Part shown: piece by piece, positions 35,881-47,735 of the stretch | How the letters are laid out: the number at the start of each line of letters is the position of its first letter | Numbering within the stretch: position 1 is the first letter of the stretch | Assembly (NCBI RefSeq): GCF_001949145.1 | Contig: NW_019091370.1 | Location: 1,212,716-1,264,661 of the forward strand | Reading direction: 5' to 3' | Source: Acanthaster planci | Lineage: Eukaryota; Echinodermata; Asteroidea; Valvatida; Acanthasteridae | Length of the DNA stretch: 51,946 nucleotides | The notes under the pieces: model-generated | Seen by the model: the letters and a program-made list of their open reading frames with translations, nothing else | Database searches by the model: none | Told to the model about the DNA's origin: nothing | Made by a program: the position numbers and the translations under genes

Positions 35881-38800
35881 AGAGTGCCGAAGTGAATACG
35901 TCACGCGCACAATTAGTGTGTAAAAGATATAAGCGCGAGAACCAGCGCGTGAACCAACACGCGCGAGTAGTCCATTCGTTTGCACTGCACTTTCTGGTTC
36001 ACAGTTACGTCACACTTCGGGTTTCTATTAACCTTATTTTAAATGTTTGGTTTGCAATTTTAACCCATATTTTGATGTTCTGTTGTTTGTTATGCTAATG
36101 CATATTTGCATATTCATGAGTAGAACTACGGTGTCGTCCAAGGCGCTTAATCTCAATGCTGCACTGATTTGTGCACAGAATATTTCTAGATTTTTTTAAC
36201 CACTGCTATGGAAGATTTCATTTTCTTTGGCAATTTATTGCTGTGTTAATATATGGCAATAATCCAGCAAAATCCTTTTTCACAGCAATGTTCCCAGATA
36301 GCAATTTTGGATTCACAATTTGAACATTAAAACATGCAACCTGAACCATGTTTTCCAGGATTTACATCAAATCAAAAACGCCCTCACTTGTCCAGAAATG
36401 CTTGGTCAATTTCTAATGTTTCAAAAAGTGCACCGTTAACTCAAAAAAGATGTCAAACAGTCTTCATACATTGAAGAAGAGTATAGATATATAAAGAAAG
36501 TGATTCTTAGAAAAATTCATTTCCTGATTCTTTTAATCTGGCCCATGGAGATGCAAAACAATGCGGTTGCAACAGTTGAAAAGAAGAGATAGCAGTACCG
36601 AAGAGCAAAAAAAGTGACTGTAATTTGGTAGCACATGTCAAAAAAAACGCAGGCGCGCTGCACGTAATGCGCACTGAACGCACTGTCATCCACCGTTCCG
36701 CCCATTGTTTGCCCATACAGTGTACGCGCAAGACTGGCGGTCTTTGCGTTTGTATGTCTGTGGGGAGGATAGGGCTTTGGTGATTGGGCAGACCTCTCAC
36801 GCACGTCCAAATGACCCTGGACACGCCTCATTTTCGGCATGTGCTTTTGGAATGCCCAACCGGCTCCATGAAAATAGTACATCACGACGATTAGCGGTAT
36901 ATTGCTTGATGTTACCTCTCGTCGCCCGAAGTTACATAGGAAACCTATACACCTCCTAAGCGTACATTGAATTTATTTTAGCTTAAACCTACTTGATGTT
37001 CAAGATATTGTGTACCAATTTAGTTTACCCTATAAAAAGGTCCGTAACTATCGCAACTTCCTTACTGCATCTTGTTAGAATAGCTTACGATAAGCCCGGT
37101 TGCCGTAGTACTTCTGTGTGGAGCAAAATAGGCAACATTATGGTCATAAATGTGGGTCAAATATACAAGTCAGGTTGCACTCTGGGGGAGGTATTTTATC
37201 TCCCAAAGAATCTAACATGGGAACTTTACTGTTACCGAAATTTGAAGTGTTTGCGTGAGAGACACAGCACTCCACGCCGTCACGGATCGACCTAGAAAAA
37301 ATTCCAGGTGGTAAAGTGGCTTTCCCTGTGGCGTCAGACCGGGGATAGCACGTTGAGTGCGTTGTACAGTACCGGAGAAGGCCTTCCATTGGACAGTCTT
37401 GTCACATGACAGCGCGTCGTTGCCCCTCCCCCACCCCCTTTTAACTCTTGGGGGTACTTTGAGACGNGACGAGTGGGTGAAACGCCCCCGCCACAACCCC
37501 CCCCCCAAGTAAGTCCAAAAAGTCGGAGACCTTTTCGTGCCAACACCGTACTGGCACGTATCTTGTCGGTGCCAAAAGGGCGCGGACTTGAGCACAATTG
37601 GCAAGGGGGGGTAACGATGTTTGTGGCGTGCCTATTTTCCGTTTATGTTTGTCGACTTAATAGACATAAAATCGTCATGTTTATTTTGCTCTAGTGACAC
37701 GCAAGAGTTCGTGCCAGGGTCGGCAACGTCTTGCGTCGAGGGTTATCGTCAGGGCCTTGTGCTCAAAAGCGTTAGCAAGAAAACAGCATATTTACCGTTG
37801 GAAGAGACGAGCTCATTTCTGAAAAAGAACACTCCGATATCAGAAAATATTTTAGCTTTGTTAAACCAATAAATAAATCAAGAAAGCGTACAAAACATCA
37901 ATTTCTCCTTGAATCAGACTTTATAATTTTAAGAGACTCACGTCTTCTGCTGACTGATTCTTAAGCTATTGCCCATTAGGGATATTATACAATAAGCCTA
38001 TAATGAAATGGTAAAATTACCCATGAAGGTAACACGCTGATTCTAGATAAAGAAAAACATTTTTGTCCAATTACGAAGTACTGTGGAAATATTCATGCTA
38101 TCTGACAGAGAGAAAGACCTGACCACGATAGTGTTCTGTCCCTCACCCTGGGGATCGTAAGGGGTAGGGCAAAGGGGGCCTCCCCACACCCCATCCCCAC
38201 ATTAAAAGGAACAAAAGCAAAAGAAATCAAAAAGGAGACATAACATGACCAATTTCGTTTTTAAAAAAATCCTTTAGCTCCGCCTTCCGCCTTTCGTAGT
38301 AGATCAGTTCGTTGCTGGTGAGCGCTTTGCTCTTCCAGGTGAAAAGTGCATTCACCTTTGATAAACTTGCTCTTCCCCCGGGAAGAAAAACCTAGCGATT
38401 CCCAGATCCCTCGTGGCACCGTCTTCAGCCAGGGCAAGAGACCTTTTTGTCGCTAAAAATGATTGACACGAACTCTTTACAAAGCCAAAAGGGCACAGAC
38501 TTCGAACACAAAAGGCAGGCATGGAGTGCAAAGGTTTATGCTAACTTATCGAGATAAAGCTTGAGGTTTGTATTGAGACAAACACTGGTGTCGGCGACCT
38601 TTATAGCATAAACATTATCGACTTTTGTCAACAAAAAAAATGATGCCGATATGAAAAATGGCCTAATTTACTTCAAAGAATCTCTCGAAATGTTTGTAAA
38701 ACAAACAGAGTTTTTGCACTCCAGCAATGGAGAATAACACCACCAGCAAATAGAAGCAAGGATGTGGAGACCGTAAGGCTTTGGAACCCCCCCCCCCAAC

Positions 38801-40004
38801 ACCATGTTGAATTTGCCCCACTAACAGCAAAAGCTGGATATGCTCCTGGCTATCCCACCTGCTTACCCGCAATACACCAAGTATTTGGTTAATAAATCCC
38901 TATGTTATAATTCAACGCGTAATCTCTCCTTACACCATCTTTCATAGAAACTTTTGAAAGCGTTCAACTCCTACAAAAACACCAGTAAGAGAAGAGGACA
39001 AGCTATCTGCTCAGCTTAAAAAAGAAAACCCAATAAAAGTAGCAATAATATGTGGCTTCCAATGCAGAAATTCAACAAAACTACAAAGGCTGGTCCCTAA
39101 ATAAATGCAATGGGAAGATCTTCGTTTGAACTTGAACGGACGTTTAAAGCACTAACTTATCCGAAATATAATGTACATTTTACAACTCTGCAGCTATATC
39201 GGTTTAATCCAAATATACTCTACATTAAAAGGTCGCATGACAAAGCTGGCCTAATACCAATCAGGACGTTGGAAATAATCCAACAAAAAATGTACCGTAA
39301 TTAGGAACTGCACCACACAAAAAGACTATAGAAGAGATCAAAGAGGTCTTTAATGATAACCCTGGGGAAACGCATATTTTCTTCCGAAACTCCAGACTCC
39401 TTTGAGAAAAGTCAACTGGACTTTTCAACGATAACATGACACAAAATGCCGGAGCATTTAAGTTATGACAGGCCGTGGTATCACATCTTATCCATTACAC
39501 TCAAAAATACACAGTTTCGGTAGAATATCTGCAAGCATTACTATGTATAGTTGCCTCACAAAAGTCAAGAAGTGAATATAATGCATTCTGCTATAAAATG
39601 TACGTCGAAATCTACAGTAATATGAAAACTTTTCAATTATTATAATGATTACAGTCCATATGAAAGATATAAAAAGAACTATAGCTGAAACTGGTGTAGA
39701 TTGCATGTTCACACTTTTCGAAAACCAACTCAATACATGTACGCCAAGATACGTAGATATATTAAAGAATTCCGGAAATCAATCCCAGCATAATTTAAAG
39801 GCCATTGCAAAGATAGAATCTTCACAAAAATTTCTTATTTCGTCCTGTCAGCAGTGATTACAAAATGCAAGCATAGGGTGCAAAGCATATCGCGCGCACC
39901 TCCTCGAAGCAGCTCTTCGCAAAACAAGTAAAGCACAGCTAAACTCTGTTCATATTTCTATCATCATCGGTCAGATCCAATACATTTTCTTTGAGAAAAA
40001 CAAT

Positions 40005-40010
40005 TTTATT
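40005..40010 (-). terminator. Polyadenylation signal of gene E (AATAAA)
   Basis: TTTATT on the plus strand gives AATAAA on the minus strand, 213 bases past the gene E stop codon, a normal distance for a short 3' UTR. Confidence 0.5.
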
Positions 40011-40222
40011 GATTAAACCTGTTGTTAAAATCAGACGTTAGAACGATTTGAATACAAGCAGCAGCAACGAAATCGACAGGCTGCTATTTTGTGTCTAGAA
40101 GTTGGCAGACTTTGCACGCTACATTCTCACCATAAAAATGATTAGATGGAAACGAGAAATAAAACAACTCTCGAATGAGATGTCAGAAATACTCGTCACA
40201 GTCTGATGTCTTTTCTTGCTAT

Positions 40223-43200
40223 TTAATTTCTCTGGACAGCTTTCAGCATCAAACTCTTTGGAGCAAGGAACCCGGTCTTCCCAAGGGTAGGCGGGATCTG
40301 AAATGAAGCAGAGGCAAACAAATTAATGAAAAATTACTCGAGTTAAACACGCAGACAGAGGTACCCCTGGGAATCGTCCATGCGATATTGTCCTATTTTC
40401 TCGGACAAGGGACAATGCTACTCTACTACTCCGTTTATTTTCTGTCGTCTTACCTCGGTTTCCGAGCTGACATCGAAGCGATACTGTTGCAGCACACGGA
40501 CCAGCGCCATCTTGGATTCCAGCAGGGCAAAGCGCATACCTATGCAGTTACGGGGACCGAAGCCAAATGGCATGTAGGTACACGGCTTAATGGAGGCCTT
40601 GTTCTCAGGGCTGAATCTGAACGGGAAAAATGCCAAAAAATTAAAATAAAACAGTTGGCACTGTACAGTTCTGCCTATTTCTGTCTGAAATATTGTAAGC
40701 AGCAAAAAATTGGAAATTAATTTCCCAACAATTGATAGACCTTTAAAGTAAGGCCATGAAGATTTTTGGACCGAGAAGACCCAGTGTAAAGAAACGTCAT
40801 GTGGGCACACGGGTACAGAACTTCAGACTCGTACTGTCTACTGTCTCGACGCCATTCAGAATAAGCGTTTCCAATCTGAGCTGAAAACTCTAAGTATTCA
40901 ACTCTGAAGTTAAAAAACACGAGATTCTTCTTTTCACAAAGCTGATGGCTCACCTTTCGGGGTCGAATTTGGTCGGGTTTGGCCAGAACTCCTCGTCGTA
41001 ATGTAAGGTCCAGAGACTTACGAACACGTTGACACCCTTTTCGATAGTCAGACCGTCATAGGTGATTGTCTCGTTGCACATGCGATCAAATCTGAATTAT
41101 GAATAAATTAAATCCTTTAAAAATAAGTATAGCTCCAAAAGGCTCAATCTTTCAATCATAGAAAAGAGGCAGTTAACCGTGATTTGACTCGTGAACGGAA
41201 CGCTCCTTACATGACGGCTGGAGGGTACATGCGCAGTGACTCATTGATGACCATGTCCAAATACTCCATCTTGGCGATGACGTCATAGCCAAGATTGTCT
41301 CTCGTGGGAGCGAGGTCGTCAATCTCAGCGTGTAGCTTCTCCTGCACGTCTTGGTTGGTGGCCAGCAGGTAAGCGGTGAAGCTAAGCAGTGTATTGGTTG
41401 TCTCGTACCCAGCCAGGAAGAAAGTGATAGCCTAATCAAAACAAAAGTTAAATCCCGCTGGAAAAGTTTCTCCGTCTATATCGTCAGTATAGAACAGGTT
41501 AATGGAGCGACGTATTGTAAGAATGTTTTGGGACACGTTCGTCCGGTTGTAAAAACTGTGACAAAAGCCTTAACGTTTAACATTTGTTTTTCCTCTGTAC
41601 GATAAATTTTAAAAATTCACTTTCATTGAAAGTTTCCAGTATACCATTCAAATAGACAACAAAGGCAATTGCGTTGCTTTGCTCTAGTTTTGATCAATTC
41701 TGTGCCACCTTGAGTATTTGGTTGTGAACCGTGGTTCAGCTTCATACGTGCGATTGCATATATAGCTCGAGTACACAGAAATTTTGGGACGGCAACTCGC
41801 ATGCGCAGTGCACTTGCAGCGCATAATGATACTTTCCTGCTTCGTGGCAAACTCGTGCTCGCACGGCGATGCACATACCAAGGCATTCCAGGTACTAATT
41901 CATTGAACAGTCACGTGATTTTTAAGTCTCCCATAATGCTTTCTTCTATCCCGAGGACGCTCACCTGAGCCATGACATCGATTTTGGACAAAGCCCTGCG
42001 ATGGACCACGCCCTTGTCCGTGCCGTTCTCAATGGTGGGCGTGTCTTCCTCGTCGTGCTCCTCGTCATTGTGGGCGTTCAACATCAGTTGCAAGAAATCG
42101 ATGTGCTGTGAAATCATTTCAACATGAAGCTAACATCAAGAATGAATACTAAATCATCAGGATTTTTTATTCTTCAGAAGCACTTATGAAGTGTTAGACG
42201 CGTGCATTATATTTTCCTACGTTTATAAGATCTCTTGACTCAAATGTATATCACGTGTACAAAGTACTAATTATAGGTGCCTTCAAGCCCACCTTAAGAT
42301 CCGATCTGGTAAAGGTTTCCCATGTCAAACAATTTACATTTAGCACCGGGCAGGTGTTTTGTCTTCATATTGTGAGGATGTCCCTTAACCAAAACGCCAC
42401 AACTGCTTTGTTCAATCTCAAAATGAACTGCCAACAATGCGAGATGCACATTGAATCAAAGGATTTAGATGTTAACACAAGATCGTGAATATTCATACAC
42501 ATATACGAACGGTTTAGCTGTAACTTTGATATCCACTGCATTCAAACTCACGGCGTGTGACAATCTCACTTTTAAGGCATAATTATTGGAGTTCTAACAG
42601 ACCCAACGTCGCATCTTGACCAACCTTTGAAGCCTCGCTGCCCTCCTGTCTGCGGATGTTGCATGCTGCCTCCGTCACATCCATGAAAAACTTGACGGTC
42701 TTCGGATCAAACAGGTCGAATTTCAGATAAGCAAGAACGGGGGCCAACGCAGGAAAGGCAGCTGAAAAACAACAGGATTTTCAATCAAATGTGTGCCTTA
42801 GAATGTAGTTTTTCGCTTGCTTTATTCAATATTAGATAAACCAATTCCAGAGTTCAAGTTGAAAAGCGTTATTTTTCGGGGCAGCTAAATGGTTGATTTC
42901 AGGTCCTGTTTTCCCATTCCACTGACAAAATCAAAATGGACCTAGAAATTTTTAAAATATTTGAACCAAAATCGAAAAGGGCTAATTGAATTTGTTGGGG
43001 GCAGACTTAATGGGTTTTATTATGAACTAACATTAATGCCACAAATCCATTCCAAATGTTATCCAGCTTTGTGGCTTTAATTATTAATATTGGTGTTTCA
43101 CAATAGTGCACCCCAAGAGTTTGCAACGCGTTGGCCAATCACAATGCACGAAATCTGTTGACCCAATGCGCGTTTGGAAAGGGTTGACAGATTTCGCGCG

Positions 43201-46200
43201 TTGTGATTGGCCAACGCATTGCAAACTCTTGGGGCGCACTATTGTGAATCGCCCCTATTAACCCCTTCGTGATTTATTCATTCATGATGATGCACTAGAC
43301 CTAAAAATGTGAGATTTCCGTTTCATTTTGAAACAAAAGATCCACTCTAGGATGAAATGGTAATGAAAACCACTCACAGACTATCATGAAAGCAGGATTG
43401 AAGAGGCTGAACTCAAACGCCTTCTTGGCATTCTGGACAAACGGGTCGTCCTTGTTTTGCTGGGAGTCAACCTTGAGACCGAATCCACACTTCGCGATGG
43501 CGTCCATGGTGAACCCCCCAAACAACCTACAGAAAATCACCCGCTGAACTTTTTCAATCACCTTGACTTTAAAAACAGAATGCATTTTTAGTACCCTCTT
43601 CCAAAGAGTCGAAATCCTTTCAATGCATTCAACGGAAAGCGTTTCCACGGGCGTAATACAGGCATTTCACGTCAGCCAATCACAATGAGAGAAATCCGTC
43701 GACCCAATGTGCGTTTGGAAAGGGTTGGCAGATTTCGTGCATTGTGATTGTAAACGTGTTGTCAACTCTTGGGGGTGCGCTATTACAAATCGGCCGTATT
43801 GCTATTACATACCGGTAACCAACAAAGTAATTTTCAAGGCAAACCGCAGGTGAGGTAACCCTGAATTATTTCAAACCAAAGCGCGCAACGGGAATTTTGT
43901 TTCTCTCGAACGTATAGCATTGGATTCCCAAGCCCACTCCAAAAATATTCAGTTGGAATTTTTCGGGCAGGGAAGATGTAATTTTAAACACATGTATTAG
44001 GTTAACCGTTTCCGACACAATTTCTTAAGTGCCAGGAGCTTGGTGCCTTACCAAACCTTGTCAGAAAAATAAACAAGCTGACAAAACAAAATATTCAACC
44101 AAACTTACACCCTGCAGTCGGCAGATTTCCCGCCCTCCTGCGCCTTGCTGAAGTTTGTCACAAGAGTGTCGCAGCACTCGTTGATCATTACCGACATCTG
44201 CGACAAGAAGTTTTTTAAAAAGATAAACCACTTCAACATGACGACCAACTGTCTTGTCATCCTTGCATTTTCCTATAGATTGCGTTGAACGAGTTTTCGC
44301 CTCAAGACATTTTGGAGAAGGCCTACCTGTCTCATCTTGGAGGCACTGAATGACGGAGTGATGACGTTGCGTGTCTCTTTCCATTCCTCATTCACAAGCT
44401 GAGTCAAGCCCCTGTTGAGAGGTTCTTGACCGAGAGGGAATTTCTACGGCAGACAAAATGAAAGATGCAAAAAGGTAAAAACCCTACTGAGGCCTCTGAA
44501 CGAGTACAATAGCTTTCCTCAGAGGAAAGGTAGCTTTTTATAAGTCTTATATTTGTTGTAATCGCTTACTGGAGATTGTGTCAAACTTTCTGGTGGCATA
44601 TAGGACACGGTTACGTGTAAAATGAGCAAAAAGCTATACAGAGAGAGATTTTATGTGAAAATGAGTAACACAAAGATTAGAACAGTAGCAGTGGCGACAT
44701 TGAGGTCACACTGTTTTAGGTTCTTACTCTGCGATTGTAGAAACTGGAGAAATTCTTGACCAGAACGTTCTTCAGAATGTCAGGATCATTGACGATCAGA
44801 ACTGGACGCCGGAAATCGTACATCCTGAAAGAATCAAGGGCAACTTGACGAATGTGGCCGACACATTGCCAGTTAACTACACGTAACACTGATCGCTTCT
44901 CGGTAATACAGTTGGATCTACATATTTCCAACTCACTGCACTACACTACGTCTAGTTATATTTCTACACACTTTCAAGAATTCCTTAAATGGTTAGTTTG
45001 ATCTCCACTGTACAAATGCCTCGATTTTACCTAAGAAAAGGCAACTCAAAATAATTCTTGTGATCGATTTCCCTTACCGTCGTCAATTAAAAAATATTAT
45101 CCGGGTCAAATTTCAATATCAGAATTTATAATATAATGAACATGTATCTTGCTATCTCTGAATGTTGTTAAAAAACTTCAATGCGAAATCACGGCGTCAA
45201 AATAATAACGACCTTCACTGTTGTATACTGTTATTTTACGTACCCGACGACTCTTCCATGCTTCTTTACGTAATCAGTAAAAGTCTTCTGAACGCCCTGT
45301 GCGAAGATATTCATACCAAAAAAGAATAACACAACATCGTCTATTGATTTGACACGAAACAGCTGTTCCAGGTATCGAAACAATCATTTGTTCCACGGCA
45401 CCAATGATTGGAACTTCGTTTCAACAGGAGCACTGTTTAGACAGCATACTGCTCATAATAAAGAAACACCTAGGTTCTAATCTTTTGTTCCTGGTTGTTT
45501 TCTTTCCTGATAGTACATGGTTCCTGTTATAACAAGGTAATCTGCAAATTCCGAAGAACTTCTTATTATCGACGTTCGACTGAATTGGATTTACACAGCA
45601 ACGGATCTTACATGGCGCCACTGTAGGATGTTGCCAAAGAAGGGGATATAGTCTGGCACCGGGATGCCTCGTCTCTGGAAGTACTGGTGGCACCACCGAT
45701 CATACCTGGAATCAAGCGGGAACAGTTACAAACGCTAACGATTTGCCCAAGGGCTCGTTTAGAAAATTTCAGTTTATTATAGTTAAGAATTTTGAAGAAG
45801 GTCTCGTGTTTTAGAAGTTGTTTCGCGATTCCCTGAGCGCCTCTCAACTGAAAAACGAATTACAGTTTTTAAAATTCCACTATTGGGAAAAATGGAACAA
45901 ACTTTTTATCTTAAGGCAGGGTTGAAATGTTAGTCTTAAGTTTCGAATTCAACATCCCGTATCCTAAGGGAATGCAAGCATAGTTTTCAAATGGTGCTAA
46001 AGCGACCCAAACCACAGTAAATAGTAATATTACATAATGTCGTTGAGCTTTGTAAAGTTTCCCGGGAATATTGTAGGAAACCCAGATGAGCGAGATTAGA
46101 GAAAAGCACCGCAGACTTCTGCGCCCCCTGTTCCCGCTTTTTGAATTCTTTTCTTGCTTTGCGTGTTATTGCAATTTCTACGGTAACATCCCGAACTGCG

Positions 46201-46908
46201 GATAATTTTCTACAGTGCAATGTACGTTGGCGCTTGGCAAATAAATCGATGGTAATAAGTGACCTCCAAAGCTGAATAGGCTGGGTGTGCGTGACAGGCG
46301 GTACTCACAGGACAATGCGACTTTCTACTGCACTTGGGCAATGTCCAACAATGAGTCTGCCACCGTGTACGACCCTTCATTGTGTAAGCATGGTACGACA
46401 GCCAAGTTGAGACATGTCAAAGTGGGCGCTAACGTTGCATACAAAGCACAGCTAGAGTAAAACTGTGAGAGCAGCGGCGGAAAAGAGCCCCCCCCCCGTT
46501 CTGTGCCCCCCGAGCCCCCCCCCCCTCATATAAGAGAACGAAAAATGTGGCGATACCATCCTTGCCCGAACCCCCTCCAGAAAATAAGGAACCCCTCCAT
46601 GTCCCCTGCAAAGTGTACCCATGGAGGAAGGAATAGTCTCCTCCCTCCTCCAATTCCTTCCTCCATGATGTACCCCATGCAGTTACGCCCCTGCGGAGGA
46701 GACACAACGTAACTAGTGGTGACTCCTACCATGGAGGTACCTCCATGATTCAAGTTAGGTTACCTGCGCTGCGTTCGAAATTGCAAACACTATCGATCAA
46801 CACATCGTTGTAGGGTTTGAAAAGACTAAGTACCTACCATGCTGCCACCAACACAACGCAAATGATGAGGAACCAAGTCAGAGACAGCTCAAAGCCCAAC
46901 AGTTCCAT
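40223..46908 (-). CDS. Gene E: CYP3-like cytochrome P450, 13 exons, 514 aa, inverted
   Basis: Microsomal P450 monooxygenase on the minus strand. Exons in transcript order: 46838-46908, 45612-45705, 45244-45296, 44728-44824, 44327-44443, 44109-44197, 43378-43526, 42625-42761, 41965-42105, 41211-41431, 40954-41091, 40454-40616, 40223-40297. They sum to 1545 nt, every length equal to that of gene A. The N-terminus [19 protein letters not shown] is a membrane anchor. Signature residues: W126/R130 (here WKETR), AGYETT from A323, E380/R383, and C460 in [10 protein letters not shown]. The last exon ends AVQRN-stop. Exon 2 is identical to gene A exon 2, although exons 1 and 3 differ clearly. The exon 8 donor is a weak GTTGGT, required for phase. 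Introns 6 and 7 carry two MITE copies. Confidence 0.95.
43095..43257. mobile_element. MITE copy 2 (gene E intron 7)
   Basis: Ends TTCACAATAGTGCACCCCAA and TTGGGGCGCACTATTGTGAA. Inside lies a near-complete fold, with GGCCAATCACAATGC on one arm and GTTGTGATTGGCC on the other around the core GACCCAATGCGCGTTTGGAA. It is followed by AATCGCCCCTATTA. Clearly the same family as the copy in gene D intron 7 and the best preserved of the three. Confidence 0.85.
43650..43798. mobile_element. MITE copy 3, degenerate (gene E intron 6)
   Basis: Shares the internal core GACCCAATGTGCGTTTGGAA, the arm CAGCCAATCACAATG and the right end CAACTCTTGGGGGTGCGC with copies 1 and 2, but its left terminus is eroded. 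It lies about 390 bases from copy 2. Confidence 0.75.
46464..46697. repeat. C-rich repeat remnant upstream in gene E intron 1
   Basis: The block opens with C homopolymer runs and closes with GCAGTTACGCCCCTGCGG, which resembles the right end of the CAGTGGCGTAAC element in gene D intron 1 (GTTACGCCATTGGCCCCC). The left end is not recognisable. It may be a degenerate relative of that element. Confidence 0.35.
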
Positions 46909-46988
46909 GTTCGGTAACAAATCAGGATATTTTTGCACAAACTTCACAGATTAACTTCAAAGAGTTGTCCCTCACGGCACTGACGCCG

Positions 46989-46995
46989 ATTTATA
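46989..46995 (-). promoter_or_regulatory. TATA box of gene E (TATAAAT)
   Basis: ATTTATA on the plus strand reads TATAAAT on the minus strand, about 81 bases upstream of the gene E ATG, close to the spacing in gene D (76 bases). Confidence 0.55.
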
Positions 46996-47497
46996 TGCAG
47001 GCAGGCACCTACAGTCGATTGCACAATATTATTACTGTATGGCAGGGTCCATTTCACTAAAAGGGGTGGTCAGGAGTTGTGTTTACGTTTTCACTTAAAA
47101 AGAACAATTACATCATTCTTTATTTATAGAGGGATTGCGCATGTTGGTCCACGTTGGACTGGATGATATCATGTAAGCCTTGGATTTCATATTTTTCTCA
47201 GAATTAGTCGGATCATTTCCCACCAAAAGTGGCCAGTATGATTTTTTTAGACCAGCCTTTTGCATCAGTTAAAAACCAAAGGACTCCTCAGTCACGCACG
47301 TCCGAAGAACGTGAAAATGTTCAGTTCTTTAAAATCAATGGGCCTCATTTAACAGTGCATTAATTCCTGCATGACCGATCGGTCTTGACTTGTTCGTCCA
47401 TGATCATGAAACATGACAACTGCATGATAGACTATCTTTAGTGTCAGGGGAACTTGAAACTGTGATACAATTACTGCAAGTCAAGGGAAAAGTTATA

Positions 47498-47735
47498 AAG
47501 AACACTGAATGGTCAGTGTGCTGCACTGGAGCGGGTTATTCCTTCCTCGCTTTGCACCAGTGAGGCCCCGGGGTCGAGTCCCAGCTTGTACATTTGGTTT
47601 CCAGTTGATACTCGCTCTCGCAGGTTCTCTCCGGGTACTTCAGTTTCCTCCTGCCTCTAAAACTGGACCTTCTTCCTAACTCCGTAATGTGATGCTGATT
47701 AATAAAGGCTATTAATAAATGTTTAATTATTGGCG
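47498..47735 (+). mobile_element. tRNA-derived SINE-like repeat
   Basis: Contains a box-B-like motif (GGGTCGAGTCCCAG at 47571, cf. consensus GGTTCRANYCC) preceded by tRNA-like sequence (GTGAGGCCCCG). It is followed by a body with TCTCTCCGGGTACTTCAGTT and TTTCCTCCTGCCTCTAAAA, a pattern I recall from dispersed invertebrate SINEs, and an A/T-rich tail with repeated TTAATAAA. Box A is not clear. It lies upstream of gene E. Confidence 0.55.

Larger units (their letters stand above)
34660..40222. other. 5.5-kb spacer between the convergent genes D and E
   Basis: No P450 exon and no other gene that I can support. It contains the second assembly gap flanked by inverted arms, a GC-rich patch at 37420-37620 with a single N at 37469, and two weakly similar blocks around GCCAAAAGGGC (near 37571 and 38486) followed by AGACTTCGAACACA-like sequence that may be copies of a dispersed repeat. 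An octamer-like palindrome, ATGCATATTTGCATAT, lies near 36098. Short open frames here lack motifs and conserved structure. Confidence 0.5.

Noticed and set aside
36098-36113. Octamer-like palindrome ATGCATATTTGCATAT
   Set aside because: It lies in an AT-rich spacer far from any start codon. A chance POU-type match is likely and no partner sites were seen.
36507-36959. Overlapping open frames of about 85-122 codons on both strands
   Set aside because: No recognisable motif, no initiation or splice context, and both strands are equally open, which is typical of chance.
37212-37604. Minus-strand frames of 87-130 codons across the GC-rich patch
   Set aside because: They cross an N and C/G homopolymer runs and look like repeat translation.
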